The notes: generated from the sequence alone by a model not told the origin. Shown: positions 1 through 8,358, counted from the first letter of the stretch. The stretch is 64,000 nt of DNA from Casp-alpha2 sp036337015 (GCA_036337015.1 JAYZEZ010000006.1:62001-126000); one strand, 5' to 3'. Program-made: numbers and translations.

Positions 1-2
1 TC

Positions 3-695
3 GATAGAAAGGGGCTATGGCGAGCGCAAACACCTCAAGGTTTTCATTTTAAAGATATATTAGCTGCCCATCGGCAGTTCCTAGGTAAAAATTTAACAGA
101 TGATGCTGCAGTTGCTGAATGTGCAGGAATAGCTGTGGAGATGGTCGAAGGAGCGGAAAAAAACTTTAAAGTTACTGAATATGAAGACCTTGTAAAAGCT
201 AATCAAGTTTTAGGTGTCCCAGAAATCCGAACAGGTTTTGGTTTTGATGTTCACAAGTTTACCGTTGGAGACAAAGTCACACTTTGTGGTGTAGTAATTC
301 CTCATTCTTTTGGATTGCTTGGTCACTCAGATGCTGATGTTGGACTTCACGCCATTACCGATGCTCTTTTGGGAGCTATTGGCGCTGGAGACATTGGGAG
401 CCATTTTCCACCGACTGATGCACAATGGGAAGGAGCTACTTCTGACATCTTTCTAGATCATGCTGGAAAATTGCTTAATTCTTTTTGTGCCCGTATTTCA
501 AGTATTGACGTAACTTTGATTTGTGAGGAGCCTAAGATTGTTCCGTATAGGGAGAAAATGATAGATAGGATAGCAGAAATATTAGAGATTTCAAAAGTTC
601 GTATCAGTATTAAGGCGACTACCACTGAAGGTCTTGGCTTTACTGGCCGTCGTGAAGGAATAGCGGCACAAGCAGTAGTGACAGTTATGATTTAA
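3..695 (+). CDS. ispDF: Bifunctional IspD/IspF (5' end outside window)
   Basis: Fused enzyme of the non-mevalonate isoprenoid pathway: 2-C-methyl-D-erythritol 4-phosphate cytidylyltransferase (IspD) plus 2-C-methyl-D-erythritol 2,4-cyclodiphosphate synthase (IspF). The frame is open from the window edge. Its first 44 codons read as the C-terminal part of IspD (RAQTPQGFHF, then TDDAAVAECAG and a VEGAEKNFKVT stretch), so the gene is truncated only by the window. IspF begins near base 228 with RTGFGFDVH, whose Asp and His (bases 246-254) are metal ligands, followed by GHSDADVGLHAITDALLGA and DIGSHFPPTD. The TTTEGLGFTGR segment near the end is the usual IspF C-terminus. The fusion is common in alphaproteobacteria. 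The 3' end overlaps the convergent cutA by 11 bases. Confidence 0.96.
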   Translation, partial: DRKGLWRAQTPQGFHFKDILAAHRQFLGKNLTDDAAVAECAGIAVEMVEGAEKNFKVTEYEDLVKANQVLGVPEIRTGFGFDVHKFTVGDKVTLCGVVIPHSFGLLGHSDADVGLHAITDALLGAIGAGDIGSHFPPTDAQWEGATSDIFLDHAGKLLNSFCARISSIDVTLICEEPKIVPYREKMIDRIAEILEISKVRISIKATTTEGLGFTGRREGIAAQAVVTVMI

Positions 696-1008
696 TTTCC
701 GTTTCAGCATCGATCCAATTTAAAAAATCCCTATTACCACCACTAATTGGTAGTGAAATTATACAGGGACAGTCGTAACTATGTAATTCCTTTACCCTTT
801 CAATTAAGCTTTCTACGAGATCTTCTCTGGTTTTAATGATTAGTGAAATCTCGTTGTCTTCACATATTTTCCCCTCCCAATGAAAAATTGAGATGGTTCC
901 ATTTAAAATATTTGCACAGGCTGCAAGCCTACTATTAATTAATTCCTTTGCTATTGCATGAGCTTCTTTTTGATTTGCGGTAGTAATATAAACTAAAGAT
1001 TGTGACAC
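685..1008 (-). CDS. cutA: CutA-type divalent cation tolerance protein
   Basis: Small soluble protein of 107 residues, the normal CutA1 length. CutA1 proteins form stable ferredoxin-fold trimers; they are linked to copper/divalent metal tolerance, but the molecular role is unsettled. Family hallmarks are visible: YITTANQKEAHAIAKELI at the start, LAACANI near residue 30, FHWEGKI near 45, IIKTRE near 58, and the HSYDCPCIISLPI strand near 77-89 that gives the family its signature. It lies tail to tail with ispDF and has no obvious operon partner. Confidence 0.93.
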   Translation of the reverse strand: MSQSLVYITTANQKEAHAIAKELINSRLAACANILNGTISIFHWEGKICEDNEISLIIKTREDLVESLIERVKELHSYDCPCIISLPISGGNRDFLNWIDAETEIKS

Positions 1009-1112
1009 GATGTTAAATCCATTGTATGTGATTGGGTTTCAAGGCTTGGTTATAAGAAGAAAATATATTAACATTAACATTTGTTGTTTTGGTAGATTGG
1101 TTTTATCTAGTT

Positions 1113-1406
1113 ATGTCTTTGCATTTAGTTGTTGAAAATGAGACGAAGAAAATTATATCTCAAAAAAATTTTAGACAAAAAAACTCGGGCTCTCCTACGA
1201 TTAATCAATTGAAGTGGCTAGAGCGAGGTTTACATCAAGCTGGAGGTAAATTGCCTTTATTTGATGAGAATGGTCAACGTTTTAGCGAACGTACAGTTTT
1301 GAGTTGTATCGATAAAGGTTGGGCTAAGCCCTGGTTTGAAAATCCTATAAAACCAGATTGGTTGATCTGTTGTTTAACAAAAACTGGCCGGGATCTTTTT
1401 TCGTGA
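1113..1406 (+). CDS. Uncharacterised small conserved protein (97 aa)
   Basis: No function recognised. A TTG eight codons upstream could extend the frame, but the ATG used here is the more ordinary start; I see no strong ribosome binding site before either. After a polar N-terminus the protein has a compact, well-formed segment: PTINQLKWLERGLHQAGGKLP, then SERTVLSCIDKGWAKPWF, NPIKPDWLICCLT and a final TGRDLF. The alternation of helices and a tryptophan-rich C-terminus looks like a small winged-helix-type domain, and I recall similar short proteins in other Rhodospirillales. This is inference. It stands alone between divergent cutA and the next unknown gene. Confidence 0.7.
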   Translation: MSLHLVVENETKKIISQKNFRQKNSGSPTINQLKWLERGLHQAGGKLPLFDENGQRFSERTVLSCIDKGWAKPWFENPIKPDWLICCLTKTGRDLFS

Positions 1407-1591
1407 CATATGGAATTTAGTAAATTTTTTGGATGACTTTTCTATAAATTTTGTCAGAATATCAACAATCATTCTTTAAAGTAGCTTAGAAAAGCATTTT
1501 GAAGCTAGTTTGAGTATATAATTTACACATCCTGAATGCCAGAATGGTGTTAACAGTGTGATTTTTCACTTTGTGAGGACGCCTCTGGAAA

Positions 1592-2755
1592 ATGGTTGAG
1601 CTTATTTCTAGTGCAAGTTTTAGTGGATTCTCTAATGCCAATAAGGTTTTAGGCGCGGCTGCCTATACTCCAGCTGGTTATGATCGTCAGGAAGAGATAA
1701 TTAGAACTGGTAGACAGGATAAAATTACTATCGCTAATCAGCGAACAGGAAAATCAAGGGCATCAAGTCAAGATTTAGATAAAATCGTTTCATATTTGTC
1801 GAACGTTGTCGATCGCACTAAGCTAATTAAAAAACTAGCTGATGATTTAACTGATGATGTTAGGAAGTCTGACCAATACGGAACAGGTGATAGAGCGGCC
1901 CATTTTGATATAACTCTAGCATACATATCAAAAGTTGCAGGCGAACCAGCAGACAATCCAAATTTATTGAGTAGTAAGAGTGGTGAAAATTATAGATTTC
2001 TTATATCAAAGGATGGTCAGGTTATAAGCTTAAACGGGGTAGATCTTGGGACAGGATATTCAATTTCAGAAACCACAACTACAATAGGAAACGATTACAC
2101 GTCTATGGGGCCAAATCCTAATGTTATATTCTCAGACCTTGAATATGGCGTTTTGCGACATAAAGATCCATTAAGGGATGCTTTTTCAACTCAGCTACCA
2201 TCGATGCAGGCAGATTTTGTTTCTGTTCTTAAATATAGAAATTCTAATCGGCCAAATTCTGAATTTGGTGATGTTAAGTTGGAAAGTATCGATAAATTTA
2301 ATCCTGATAAGGTTACACTTACTTTTTTTCCTGGAACTACTTCTGAAGAATCCTTTACAGGAACGCTTAGCCGAGAAGGATTGGGAATATTAAATTCTTT
2401 TATGTACGACAGTTTTTCTTCTGCTGCCGGGCGTAACAGAGCTTTTAATGATTTAAGGGCCGCTAAAAAAACGATAAGTAGTTCACTGGTTCGCTTTGAG
2501 GGTGCCCTTAGGGCTGCAAACTTAATTAAAGGACAAAAAGACCTTAACATTGCAAGCTTTGTAAACTTAATAGACACTTCAACCATAGGATCGGTAATTA
2601 AACTTCAAGAAGCCGATAGCTCTAGGGTTTTCAAGAATAATTTTAATTCTATAAGGGTTAGTGGTGTTGAAACATCGAGGAACGAACTGGGTAAGTTATT
2701 GGGTGCTGTAGATTTAGATACTGGTTCTAATAGGATAATTGATTTAATAGCCTGA
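1592..2755 (+). CDS. Unknown protein, Cys- and Trp-free, possibly flagellin-like
   Basis: A 387-residue protein I cannot assign. It has no signal peptide, no transmembrane segment and, reading the whole sequence, no cysteine and no tryptophan. An N-terminal helical part with RTGKSRASSQDLDKIVSYL and a segment around residues 95-145 (AHFDITLAYISKVAG, NLLSSKSGENYRFLISKDG) recall flagellin/hook-associated proteins, which are also Cys-poor and exported without a cleaved signal. The second helical block (FNDLRAAKKTISSSLVRFEG) near residue 290 would fit the C-terminal coiled coil of such a protein. The resemblance is weak and only by style. GAGGA lies 12 bases before the ATG. It appears to be monocistronic. 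Confidence 0.65.
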   Translation: MVELISSASFSGFSNANKVLGAAAYTPAGYDRQEEIIRTGRQDKITIANQRTGKSRASSQDLDKIVSYLSNVVDRTKLIKKLADDLTDDVRKSDQYGTGDRAAHFDITLAYISKVAGEPADNPNLLSSKSGENYRFLISKDGQVISLNGVDLGTGYSISETTTTIGNDYTSMGPNPNVIFSDLEYGVLRHKDPLRDAFSTQLPSMQADFVSVLKYRNSNRPNSEFGDVKLESIDKFNPDKVTLTFFPGTTSEESFTGTLSREGLGILNSFMYDSFSSAAGRNRAFNDLRAAKKTISSSLVRFEGALRAANLIKGQKDLNIASFVNLIDTSTIGSVIKLQEADSSRVFKNNFNSIRVSGVETSRNELGKLLGAVDLDTGSNRIIDLIA

Positions 2756-3146
2756 ATTTCATCTCTAGGCTATAATTCTACCCTATAAAATTGAGAAAGT
2801 TTATTTATTAAGATCCCTTAGTGTTGCAATTACAGAAAAACACATAAGTCTTAACCTTCCAAACAGTGACTTGTTGTTTTTTAATTGATTATATTTTTCA
2901 ATTCCACAATCTGTTTTAATGGTTTTTGGCATGGTCACTGTAATAAGCCCCCCTACTCTTCCTAAGAGTACTTTTTTCGATAAACAATTTTACTATTTTT
3001 AAAATTTAAATTTCATTTAAAAAATTTAATAATTATAAATTTTATGAAAGATTTTTAAGCCCCTAGTTTAATTAGTTTTTATATGGTTGTGGTGTTTAAT
3101 AACTTCTAGCTTAATAACATTTTTGGATCTATGGAAGGGGAAACAA
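2756..3146. other. Non-coding AT-rich gap
   Basis: About 390 bases with no gene I can support. The only organised element is a terminator-like hairpin near its middle, listed separately. The short open frames inside it lack ribosome binding sites. Confidence 0.6.
2954..2977 (+). terminator. Terminator-like hairpin with T-tract
   Basis: TACTCTT and AAGAGTA pair perfectly across a CCT loop and are followed, after one C, by six Ts. It reads as an intrinsic terminator on the plus strand. It lies about 200 bases after the stop of the unknown 387-residue gene, so it either ends a long 3' UTR or an unrecognised short transcript. Confidence 0.55.
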
Positions 3147-3287
3147 ATGAAAGAGAATCCTAAGTGTGGCTGTGGCCGATCGCCGAATGGGTATTGCGTT
3201 GGTTGGCATGAATTAACCGAGGAAGAATTTCAAAAAAAACTGGCCATTTATAAAAAAAATAAAAAATTAAATGAAGAGAAACACTAA
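3147..3287 (+). CDS. CDGSH-like cysteine mini-protein (46 aa)
   Basis: Very small protein with the core CGCGRSPNGYCVGWH near residues 7-21. The spacing C-x-C-x2-S ... C-x-G-x-H resembles the CDGSH iron-sulfur motif (C-x-C-x2-S/T-x3-P-x-C-D-G-S/A/T-H), but it is one residue shorter and has V and W where D and S/A/T are usual. The remainder is a basic, lysine-rich helix. The start is set by a strong GGAAGGGG six bases before the ATG; an in-frame extension upstream to 3087 has no such site. It converges on the PhyH gene with a 4-base overlap. Binding of an Fe-S cluster or zinc is inference. Confidence 0.72.
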   Translation: MKENPKCGCGRSPNGYCVGWHELTEEEFQKKLAIYKKNKKLNEEKH

Positions 3288-4126
3288 GGGTCCATCATTA
3301 CTTTGTTTCTCTCGCTAGCGATTTGAGACCAGTATTGAATATCTTTTTCTTCCATGATGCCTGATGGTGGACGACAGAGGCGAAAATTTCCGTGCTGGTC
3401 TTCACCACGTACCAGCATTGCTGCCATATTACTTCCAGGTAATTGACGTGCGTTTGTAGGAATGTAGCGAATTGCAATTCCAATGCGGCGATCTTCGGAA
3501 TGGTTAGGGTGAGATGCATGAAAAACACGGCCATGGTGTATTGAGAACTGCCCTGGTTTAAGTTCCGCCTCAGTAGCAATGCTCTCATCTACATCAACTA
3601 TAACCTCTTGGCCGCGGGTTAGTAGATTGTTGTCACCGAACGTATCGCGATGTTCAATACGTTGATTCTGAGAGCCTGAAACAAATCTCATGCAACCGCT
3701 ATCAACTGTAGCTGGGGATAATGCCAGCCATGCGGTTACTTCTTCTTCAGTTTCCAGCCCCCAGTAATGTAAGTCCTGATGCCACGAGACAAAACTCGAG
3801 GTATTTGGTTCTTTGATAAAAAAAGGAACATCAAGTACGAGGAGGTTAGGTCCTAAGATTTTTGAAATGATGTCCGTAATTTCTTGTCTTCGAGTGATCT
3901 CATCAACAAAAGGTAAGAGTAGGTTCGAATACCTTCGCAAACCGTAATTAAACTCTTCACGTGTTCCAAATAATGCTTCGGCCTTCTCAAGTTGCTGGCG
4001 ATAATCTTTTGCCTCAGCTTCAGAAAAGGCACTAATCGGGCAAACAAAGCCATCTCTTTTAAATTTTTTAGCCAAATTGGAATGCGCTTCATTTATTATT
4101 TTTGTCACCGTAAAAACTTTCTCCAC
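3284..4126 (-). CDS. PhyH-family Fe(II)/2-oxoglutarate dioxygenase
   Basis: Phytanoyl-CoA dioxygenase-like enzyme of 280 residues, expected to hydroxylate a small organic substrate with O2, Fe(II) and 2-oxoglutarate. The iron triad is visible as H116 and D118 in SWHQDLHYWG and H203 in GRVFHASHPN; the arginines of SEDRRIGIAIRY near 213-214 are positioned to bind 2-oxoglutarate. AWLALSPATVDSGCMRFVSGS is the typical mid-domain run. The start codon is GTG. Substrate unknown; this superfamily includes ectoine hydroxylase and many secondary-metabolism enzymes. It follows the MORN-repeat gene by 9 bases on the same strand, so the two are probably co-transcribed. Confidence 0.9.
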   Translation of the reverse strand: MEKVFTVTKIINEAHSNLAKKFKRDGFVCPISAFSEAEAKDYRQQLEKAEALFGTREEFNYGLRRYSNLLLPFVDEITRRQEITDIISKILGPNLLVLDVPFFIKEPNTSSFVSWHQDLHYWGLETEEEVTAWLALSPATVDSGCMRFVSGSQNQRIEHRDTFGDNNLLTRGQEVIVDVDESIATEAELKPGQFSIHHGRVFHASHPNHSEDRRIGIAIRYIPTNARQLPGSNMAAMLVRGEDQHGNFRLCRPPSGIMEEKDIQYWSQIASERNKVMMDP

Positions 4127-4135
4127 AGCATATAG

Positions 4136-4567
4136 TTAATCAGATTTCCTTTTTCCATCTTTATAATACCCCTTGGAATATAACTTGCCATTCTTATGAT
4201 AAAATTTCCAAAGTCCTTCTCTCTCACCATCTTTATATTGTCCTTTGTGGTTTATTTGACCATTCTTGTGATAAAACTTCCAAAGACCGTCTTCTTTTAT
4301 TCCGTTTTTGTAATTGCCCTTAACCTCTAATTGGCCATTCTCATAATACGTTTCAGAAAGGCCGTCTTTCCCGCCATCTTTATACCTTCCTTTGGACCAC
4401 AATTGGCCATTCTCAAAATACCATATTTCAAGACCATCTTTTATTCCGTCTTTGTAATGTCCTTTGTAATTTAATTGACCATTAGTATGATAAGACTCCC
4501 AAAAACCATCTTTTTTACCGTCTTTGAGATTTCCTTTAGACATTAACTGACCATTCTCATAAAACAA
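4136..4567 (-). CDS. MORN-type repeat protein, start uncertain
   Basis: Made almost wholly of about six 23-residue repeats with the pattern NGQLxxKGxYKDGxxxGxWxxYYx, the variant MORN repeat of the YwqK/toxin_YwqK family. Such proteins are beta-hairpin solenoids; some are annotated as antitoxins, but the function here is unknown. The interval begins at a TTG. Another degenerate repeat (KLSHKGNPEDEKKDGLSELF) continues in frame upstream, and the frame stays open to 4696 with no ATG, GTG, TTG or CTG. A good AAGGAAAAGGAG-ATG start at 4700 lies in another frame and stops after 8 codons. The gene may therefore carry a single-base frameshift near its 5' end or use an ATT start. No signal peptide is seen. 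Confidence 0.75.
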   Translation of the reverse strand: MFYENGQLMSKGNLKDGKKDGFWESYHTNGQLNYKGHYKDGIKDGLEIWYFENGQLWSKGRYKDGGKDGLSETYYENGQLEVKGNYKNGIKEDGLWKFYHKNGQINHKGQYKDGEREGLWKFYHKNGKLYSKGYYKDGKRKSD

Positions 4568-4735
4568 TTCCGATAGACCGTCTTTCTTTTCGTCTTCGGG
4601 GTTTCCTTTATGACTTAGCTTGCGATCATCGAAGGATGGGGATAATTTTTTGAGGTTGTCCTTAAAAGACCATTTAAAGAATGATTTTAGAATTAGTCAT
4701 CTCCTTTTCCTTTTCACGCTCAAAATAGCATAAAT

Positions 4736-6007
4736 CTAGTTTCTTATGGTCATACCGTCTGCAACAGAACGACGGTAAGCCATAATTGCGGGAACTAGTC
4801 CGGCAATAGCTGCTCCTGCCATAACAGAAAGAAGGAGGAAGCACTCACTGAGCGATGGGTAAGATATGGGCATAAACAGACCAAATTGTTCCTCTATTAT
4901 GGGTTGAAAAATTAACATTCCTATATAGAACATGATTAACCCGATGAGGCAGCTAACACCAGCGATAAAAATAGCTTCAACCACAAACATTGTAGCTACG
5001 TGCAAGGGCTGGGCCCCGATAGAACGTAAGATAGCCATTTCACGTCGCCGTACATTGAGATTAGCAAGCAACATGGTTAACATCCCAAACAGTGCGCCTA
5101 CCACAACCAAAATCGATACTACACTGAGCGCAACTTCGGCGGTGCCCATTAACCCCCAAAGTTCTTGCAATGCAACTCCAGGCAAGATGGCAAGTAATGG
5201 TTCGCCCCGAAAATTATTTATGTCTCTTAATGCTTTAAATGCGCTTAAACGGGATTTTAATCCTATTAAGACGGCTGTGATAGATCGTGGGGTTAGATCC
5301 ATCTTACGAACCATTTCTGCATCAATTACCATGCCAGGTACTCGCTTGCCTTTTTCCCAATCGACATGAATAGCTGTAATCCCACCAAGACTTACATGCA
5401 CAGTTCGATCAACAGGTGTTCCTGTTCTTTTCAAGATTCCAACGATACGAAATGGTTTATCTTTATGGGACGTGAAGCTATCCCTACCTATGCCATGATC
5501 AATGACAATTTGTTCATTTAAGTTATAACCAAGCGTCGCCGCTACTTCTGCACCCAAGACAGTATCGAAGACGTCATCAAAGGGTTTGCCTTGATTAAAG
5601 TTTAATTCACGATTTTGACCATAGCGATAATATTGGAAATAGCCTTTATTAGTTCCCATCACTCGGAAACCGCGATGCGAATCGCCCAAGGAAATTGGAA
5701 TTGTCCATTTCACATCATTACGGCTTATAAGAGAGCGATAGCTTTTCCAAGAAATATTATTTGTAGCATTACCAATTCTAAATACAGAGTAGAGTAATAA
5801 TTGGACGGATCCACTGCGAGCCCCAACGATAAGATCGGTGCCAGAAATAGTATTGGCAAAACTGAGTTTTGCATCCTGGCGCACTTTTTCAACGGAGAGA
5901 ATTAACATCACGCTTACCGCTATGGAAAAAACCGTGAGAAGCACTGTCAGCTTTCTATTTAAAAGGCTACGGAATGATAATCCAATTATAACATTAGGTT
6001 GGCGCAC
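4736..6007 (-). CDS. ABC transporter permease, FtsX/MacB type (ZrgC-like)
   Basis: Permease of 423 residues with the MacB/FtsX layout: one membrane helix near the N-terminus (about 20-40), a large periplasmic domain, then three helices near the C-terminus (SVVSILVVVGALFGMLTMLL, MFVVEAIFIAGVSCLIGLIM, LLLSVMAGAAIAGLVPAIMA). It starts one base after the ATPase stop, so the two genes are translationally linked and form one transporter. With DUF2796, DUF3299 and Zur nearby, this is the same set as the zinc-regulated zrg operon of Vibrio. By family, MacB-type permeases usually act by mechanotransmission on periplasmic or lipoprotein partners, not as classical importers, so the transported species is uncertain. 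Confidence 0.9.
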   Translation of the reverse strand: MRQPNVIIGLSFRSLLNRKLTVLLTVFSIAVSVMLILSVEKVRQDAKLSFANTISGTDLIVGARSGSVQLLLYSVFRIGNATNNISWKSYRSLISRNDVKWTIPISLGDSHRGFRVMGTNKGYFQYYRYGQNRELNFNQGKPFDDVFDTVLGAEVAATLGYNLNEQIVIDHGIGRDSFTSHKDKPFRIVGILKRTGTPVDRTVHVSLGGITAIHVDWEKGKRVPGMVIDAEMVRKMDLTPRSITAVLIGLKSRLSAFKALRDINNFRGEPLLAILPGVALQELWGLMGTAEVALSVVSILVVVGALFGMLTMLLANLNVRRREMAILRSIGAQPLHVATMFVVEAIFIAGVSCLIGLIMFYIGMLIFQPIIEEQFGLFMPISYPSLSECFLLLSVMAGAAIAGLVPAIMAYRRSVADGMTIRN

Positions 6008-6709
6008 TTAAACATTTACCTTATTAATATCAGAAAGTTTAATATGCCGGTCGAACTGTTCCGCTAAATTAGGGTCGTGGCTAACGAACACCAAAGTGGC
6101 GCCGGCATCTGCAACCTCATTAAAAAGAAGGTTCATAAATGTCTGACGAACGTCAAGATCCAGAGCAGAAGTAGGTTCGTCAGCAATGATCAGCCTGGGG
6201 GATCCAATTAGTGATCGAGCTGCGGCAACTCGTTGTTGTTGGCCAATGCTTAGCCCGAATGCAGGAGAATTTATTGTAGATTCGTCGTGCAGTTGTAGTT
6301 GTGAGAGTAACCGTCTTGCTTCACTTTCGACATTATTGGATTTACCTATCGCTACTGCATTCCGGTTTTGAGAAAATTGACAAGGTAAAATTATATTTTC
6401 TATTGAGGAGAGGTAGGGGATTAGATTGAACATTTGGAATATTATACCAATATGCTCAGCACGAAACGCATCTCTTTCTGTACTCTTTAGTTGTGGGAGA
6501 TTTGTTCCATTTATTTTAACAGCACCAGTTTCAGGAATAGCTATTCCAACTAGTATGCTTAACAGTGTGCTTTTTCCGCTACCGCTTGGGCCTTGGATAA
6601 AAACCCGCTCACCAGTTTTTATCTGGAATCTTTTTATATTAAGGACGAAAGGTGCATCTGGAAGCCAACGAAAACGAACGTCACTTAGTTCGATCATTGC
6701 ATCAGTCAA
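6008..6709 (-). CDS. ABC transporter ATP-binding protein (ZrgB-like)
   Basis: ATPase of 233 residues pairing with the adjacent permease. Walker A is GPSGSGKST at residues 40-48, Walker B is RLIIADEPT and the H-loop is VFVSHDPN. The signature motif reads LSIGQQQRVAAAR instead of LSGGQ; a non-Gly third position is seen in this LolD/MacB-like subgroup, so it need not be a defect. Its N-terminus (MIELSDVRFRWLPDAPFVL) is typical of the subgroup found with DUF2796 proteins. It is part of the minus-strand zinc operon, 18 bases after cbtA. Confidence 0.93.
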   Translation of the reverse strand: MTDAMIELSDVRFRWLPDAPFVLNIKRFQIKTGERVFIQGPSGSGKSTLLSILVGIAIPETGAVKINGTNLPQLKSTERDAFRAEHIGIIFQMFNLIPYLSSIENIILPCQFSQNRNAVAIGKSNNVESEARRLLSQLQLHDESTINSPAFGLSIGQQQRVAAARSLIGSPRLIIADEPTSALDLDVRQTFMNLLFNEVADAGATLVFVSHDPNLAEQFDRHIKLSDINKVNV

Positions 6710-6727
6710 TTTATTTTCCCATGCGTT

Positions 6728-7471
6728 CTATTGAGGCAAAATAAACCGTCTTACCGTCCAAACCGACGTGATTCCTAAAGTAATCCATAGCGTTGCTGTT
6801 GTAATGGCAGTAGCAATAATAAATTCTTGTGTAAGAACTGTTAATTCTGAAGCCACTGCAGGAGGTTTATCAGCAAACATCTCTTCTATATGTGGAGCGC
6901 CTACGAGGTGAGGTATCACTAATAGCCCAAGCAAGGCCCAACGCCATGGCTGTTTAACAAACACAGCTCCCCCTATTCCACCAGCAGTGCAGATTACCGC
7001 AAAGATCCACCAAATCTGTCGTGTTTCCAGTGGGGCTGCATTTGTACCCGGTATTTCTGGAGGAAGGCCAAGTGCTGGAGCTACAAAGAAAATAACATAT
7101 CCCGAAAGGCCCCAAAGTAATCCATGATGCCATTTAAGCTTGCTATCGTCATCGGGCTTTTGGGAAGCAACTATTGCAGCTAAAATCAAAAGTGCAAACC
7201 CAATAGCTGTGAGTATATTGGTAAGAAGCGTATATGCTGTCCGCTCAAGACCATCTTCAGGCCCCCATTCTTCTTCAGTGGCGTGATCATGAGAAGCATG
7301 ATTATGCTCAGTTTTTTCAGAAGTTGATGCCGGAGCTGTTTCTCCCTCTCCCTCAAAAGCTTCAGCGCTGATAATAATTGGAATTACCTGAAAAAATTGT
7401 ACAGCTGTCGACAACCCACCCGCAATTACTCCAACAAGTAGGGCTGAAAAAAAAATGTTACGGAATAACAT
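6728..7471 (-). CDS. cbtA: CbtA-family metal transporter subunit
   Basis: Integral membrane protein of 247 residues with about five to six hydrophobic segments. CbtA proteins are annotated as cobalt transporters because many are preceded by B12 riboswitches. Between helix 1 and helix 2 there is an acidic/His-rich loop (EHNHASHDHATEEEWGPEDG, around residues 55-75) suited to collecting divalent metals. The later part shows GLERTAYTLLTNILTAIGFA, GLLWGLSGYVIFFVAPALGL and HLVGAPHIEEMF, characteristic of the family. No riboswitch is present here; the gene lies in a cluster headed by Zur-controlled genes, so zinc is at least as likely a cargo as cobalt. cbtB is directly upstream. Confidence 0.9.
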   Translation of the reverse strand: MLFRNIFFSALLVGVIAGGLSTAVQFFQVIPIIISAEAFEGEGETAPASTSEKTEHNHASHDHATEEEWGPEDGLERTAYTLLTNILTAIGFALLILAAIVASQKPDDDSKLKWHHGLLWGLSGYVIFFVAPALGLPPEIPGTNAAPLETRQIWWIFAVICTAGGIGGAVFVKQPWRWALLGLLVIPHLVGAPHIEEMFADKPPAVASELTVLTQEFIIATAITTATLWITLGITSVWTVRRFILPQ

Positions 7472-7503
7472 ATTATACTCCCAGTATGGTTTTGAATATT
7501 AAT

Positions 7504-7695
7504 CTAGTGGCAAGGAAATGCATGCGCATGACGAACATCGTGAGATGCGTTATGAGCAACAGATGTTTGAACAAAACCAGCACCGTAAAGAAGTACAAAC
7601 CCCAATAAAAAAGCAGTCGCAAGCTGTGCTAGCTTTGGTGTTGAAGCTGAATTAACATCTACATTTAGATCGGTACTTATATTTTCTTTTTGCAT
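7504..7695 (-). CDS. cbtB: CbtB small membrane subunit
   Basis: 63-residue single-span membrane protein, the CbtB partner of CbtA. One hydrophobic helix (LAQLATAFLLGFVLLYGAGF) is followed by the metal-binding tail VAHNASHDVRHAHAFPCH, which is diagnostic: four spaced histidines plus a terminal Cys-His. The 32-base gap to cbtA and same-strand position in the zinc cluster argue for co-expression. Confidence 0.9.
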   Translation of the reverse strand: MQKENISTDLNVDVNSASTPKLAQLATAFLLGFVLLYGAGFVQTSVAHNASHDVRHAHAFPCH

Positions 7696-7723
7696 TATTT
7701 CTATATAACTCCCGTTGGATATA

Positions 7724-8326
7724 TTAAAAATTTAAGTTTGGTGAACTCGGTGTCAACTCTGAGGCCCCTTGTCCTTTGGGGGTAATCCATTTTGCCTCTA
7801 ACTCGTGAGCAGATGGAAAGACTTTAAAAAAACCAAGTTGGACGGTGCTCAGTAATTTAGGGTGTTCACAGTGAAAGTGATAATGGGCAATAAACTCTGA
7901 ATGAACCTCCTTATGATCAACCGAATTTTTTGTTTCATGCTTATGCTTATGATTGTGATTGCCACTGTGGCCAATATCATCCTTTTGATCTTCGAGCAAT
8001 CCTGAAGTAACTTTTACATCCTCTATGTGGCATTTAGCCACTGTATTTAAGTTAACTATTTTATTTACATTACGTAGTGTCTTCACTCCTGTTATAACTG
8101 CTTTTCGTTGGTCTTCTGTAGATGGACGATGTTCAAATCCTACCACATCAGAGCCAGGAATAGTCAATTCAATTTCAACATCGTGTCCTTCAATAGCTAT
8201 GTAGAGTTGGCCAACGCCATGTTCATGCGCAGTTTCTGAAGCGTCTAATGAATTCGCTATAGCGATTAAAAAAATTAGAAAAAAAATAAAAAATATTTTA
8301 TCTCTTACAAAGCTATTTAATTGCAT
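7724..8326 (-). CDS. zrgA: DUF2796 zinc-binding periplasmic protein (ZrgA-like)
   Basis: Exported protein of about 200 residues with a signal peptide (FFIFFLIFLIAIANSLDAS) followed by ETAHEHGVGQLYIAIEGHDVEIELTIPG, the typical DUF2796 beginning. A histidine-rich insert (HSGNHNHKHKHETKNSVDHK) sits near the middle, and FIAHYHFHCEHP near the end is conserved in the family. The related Vibrio ZrgA belongs to a Zur-regulated zinc uptake operon; I infer that this protein captures zinc in the periplasm for the neighbouring transporter. The start is the second ATG, because AGGA lies six bases before it; the first ATG, four codons earlier, has no site. A Zur box lies about 32 bases upstream. Confidence 0.9.
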   Translation of the reverse strand: MQLNSFVRDKIFFIFFLIFLIAIANSLDASETAHEHGVGQLYIAIEGHDVEIELTIPGSDVVGFEHRPSTEDQRKAVITGVKTLRNVNKIVNLNTVAKCHIEDVKVTSGLLEDQKDDIGHSGNHNHKHKHETKNSVDHKEVHSEFIAHYHFHCEHPKLLSTVQLGFFKVFPSAHELEAKWITPKGQGASELTPSSPNLNF

Positions 8327-8358
8327 GATAGTCCTCATAATAAAATGCGTTTTATATT

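Noticed and set aside
2920..3003. 27-codon frame MVFGMVTVI...
   Set aside because: No ribosome binding site, overlaps the terminator-like hairpin.
4136..4567. CRISPR-like or satellite repeat in the MORN gene
   Set aside because: The periodicity is in the protein (23-residue repeats) and the DNA units are diverged without spacers.
4932..5369. Plus-strand open frame across the ABC permease gene
   Set aside because: Antisense shadow of the permease; no ribosome binding site and no recognisable protein pattern.
8091..8098. GTTATAAC inside the zrgA coding region
   Set aside because: Flanks do not continue the ATG...CAT symmetry of the Zur boxes and the site is within the gene; likely chance.
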